Origin: an uncultured Clostridia bacterium | GTDB lineage: Bacteria; Bacillota; Clostridia; Christensenellales; Borkfalkiaceae | Reading direction: 5' to 3' | DNA: 6,304 bases | Assembly (NCBI GenBank): GCA_945835865.1 | Contig: CAMAJQ010000048.1 | Span: 1 to 6,304, forward strand | In this document: piece by piece, positions 6,268 to 6,304 of the stretch | Position numbering within the stretch: the first letter of the stretch is position 1 | Layout: the number at the start of each line of letters is the position of its first letter | Program-made: the position numbers and the translations under genes | The notes under the pieces: generated by a model | Told to the model about the DNA's origin: nothing | What the model saw: the letters and a program-made list of their open reading frames with translations, nothing else | Databases searched by the model: none

Positions 6268-6304
6268 ATGAAAAGGAAAATCAGTTTGGTGCTTGCCGCG
6301 GCGA
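6268..6304 (+). CDS. Start of a further gene, probably an exported protein (3' end outside window)
   Basis: Only 12 codons are visible: MKRKISLVLAAA, a basic N-terminus followed by hydrophobic residues, as in a signal peptide or lipoprotein leader. ATG 6268 has AGGAG at 6258-6262, five bases upstream. It lies 108 bases after the surface-protein stop in the same direction. The start resembles that of the upstream protein (MKRRKMLLAA), but signal peptides converge easily, so no relationship is claimed. Function is unknown. Confidence 0.6.
   Translation, partial: MKRKISLVLAAA

Overview
The window is a compact run of plus-strand genes: the end of a carbohydrate ABC importer operon, followed by genes for exported proteins. 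Both permeases carry hallmarks of the LplB and LplC/YtcP importer class. The ribosome-binding sites are strong and AGGAG-like, the solute-binding protein is a lipoprotein, and a surface protein carries Ig-like BIG2 domains. Together these point to a Gram-positive-type bacterium of the Firmicutes, most likely a gut Clostridia lineage with moderately high GC (judged by eye to be somewhat above 50%) and strong avoidance of TTA, CTA and TCA codons. The lineage is inference; the window holds no taxonomic marker.

Layout from left to right: 1-264 is the C-terminal end of an LplB-type permease, cut by the window edge. 279-1169 is a complete LplC/YtcP-type permease. 1170-1293 is a gap with possible RNA hairpins. 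1294-3042 is a large LipO-type solute-binding lipoprotein. 3043-3099 is a short gap. 3100-6159 is a 1019-residue exported multidomain protein. 6160-6267 is a gap with a strong hairpin. 6268 to the end is the start of another gene whose first 12 residues look like a signal peptide.

How the parts work together: the two permeases would form the membrane channel of a type I importer, and the lipoprotein would deliver an oligosaccharide-like ligand to it. No ATPase is visible, which fits a class that often borrows a shared MsmX-type ATPase, although the rest of the locus is out of view. The 1019-residue protein has two tandem 240-residue-period domains (about 49% identical), a third diverged copy, Ig-like domains and a Cys/Gly-rich hydrophobic C-terminal tail. 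It looks like a surface-anchored glycan- or matrix-binding protein, and its position suggests it works with the importer.

The most unusual items are this triplicated domain, which I cannot assign to a named family, and the LPXTG-free, SGCGG-containing C-terminal anchor. No RNA genes, CRISPR arrays, insertion sequences or convincing promoters were seen.
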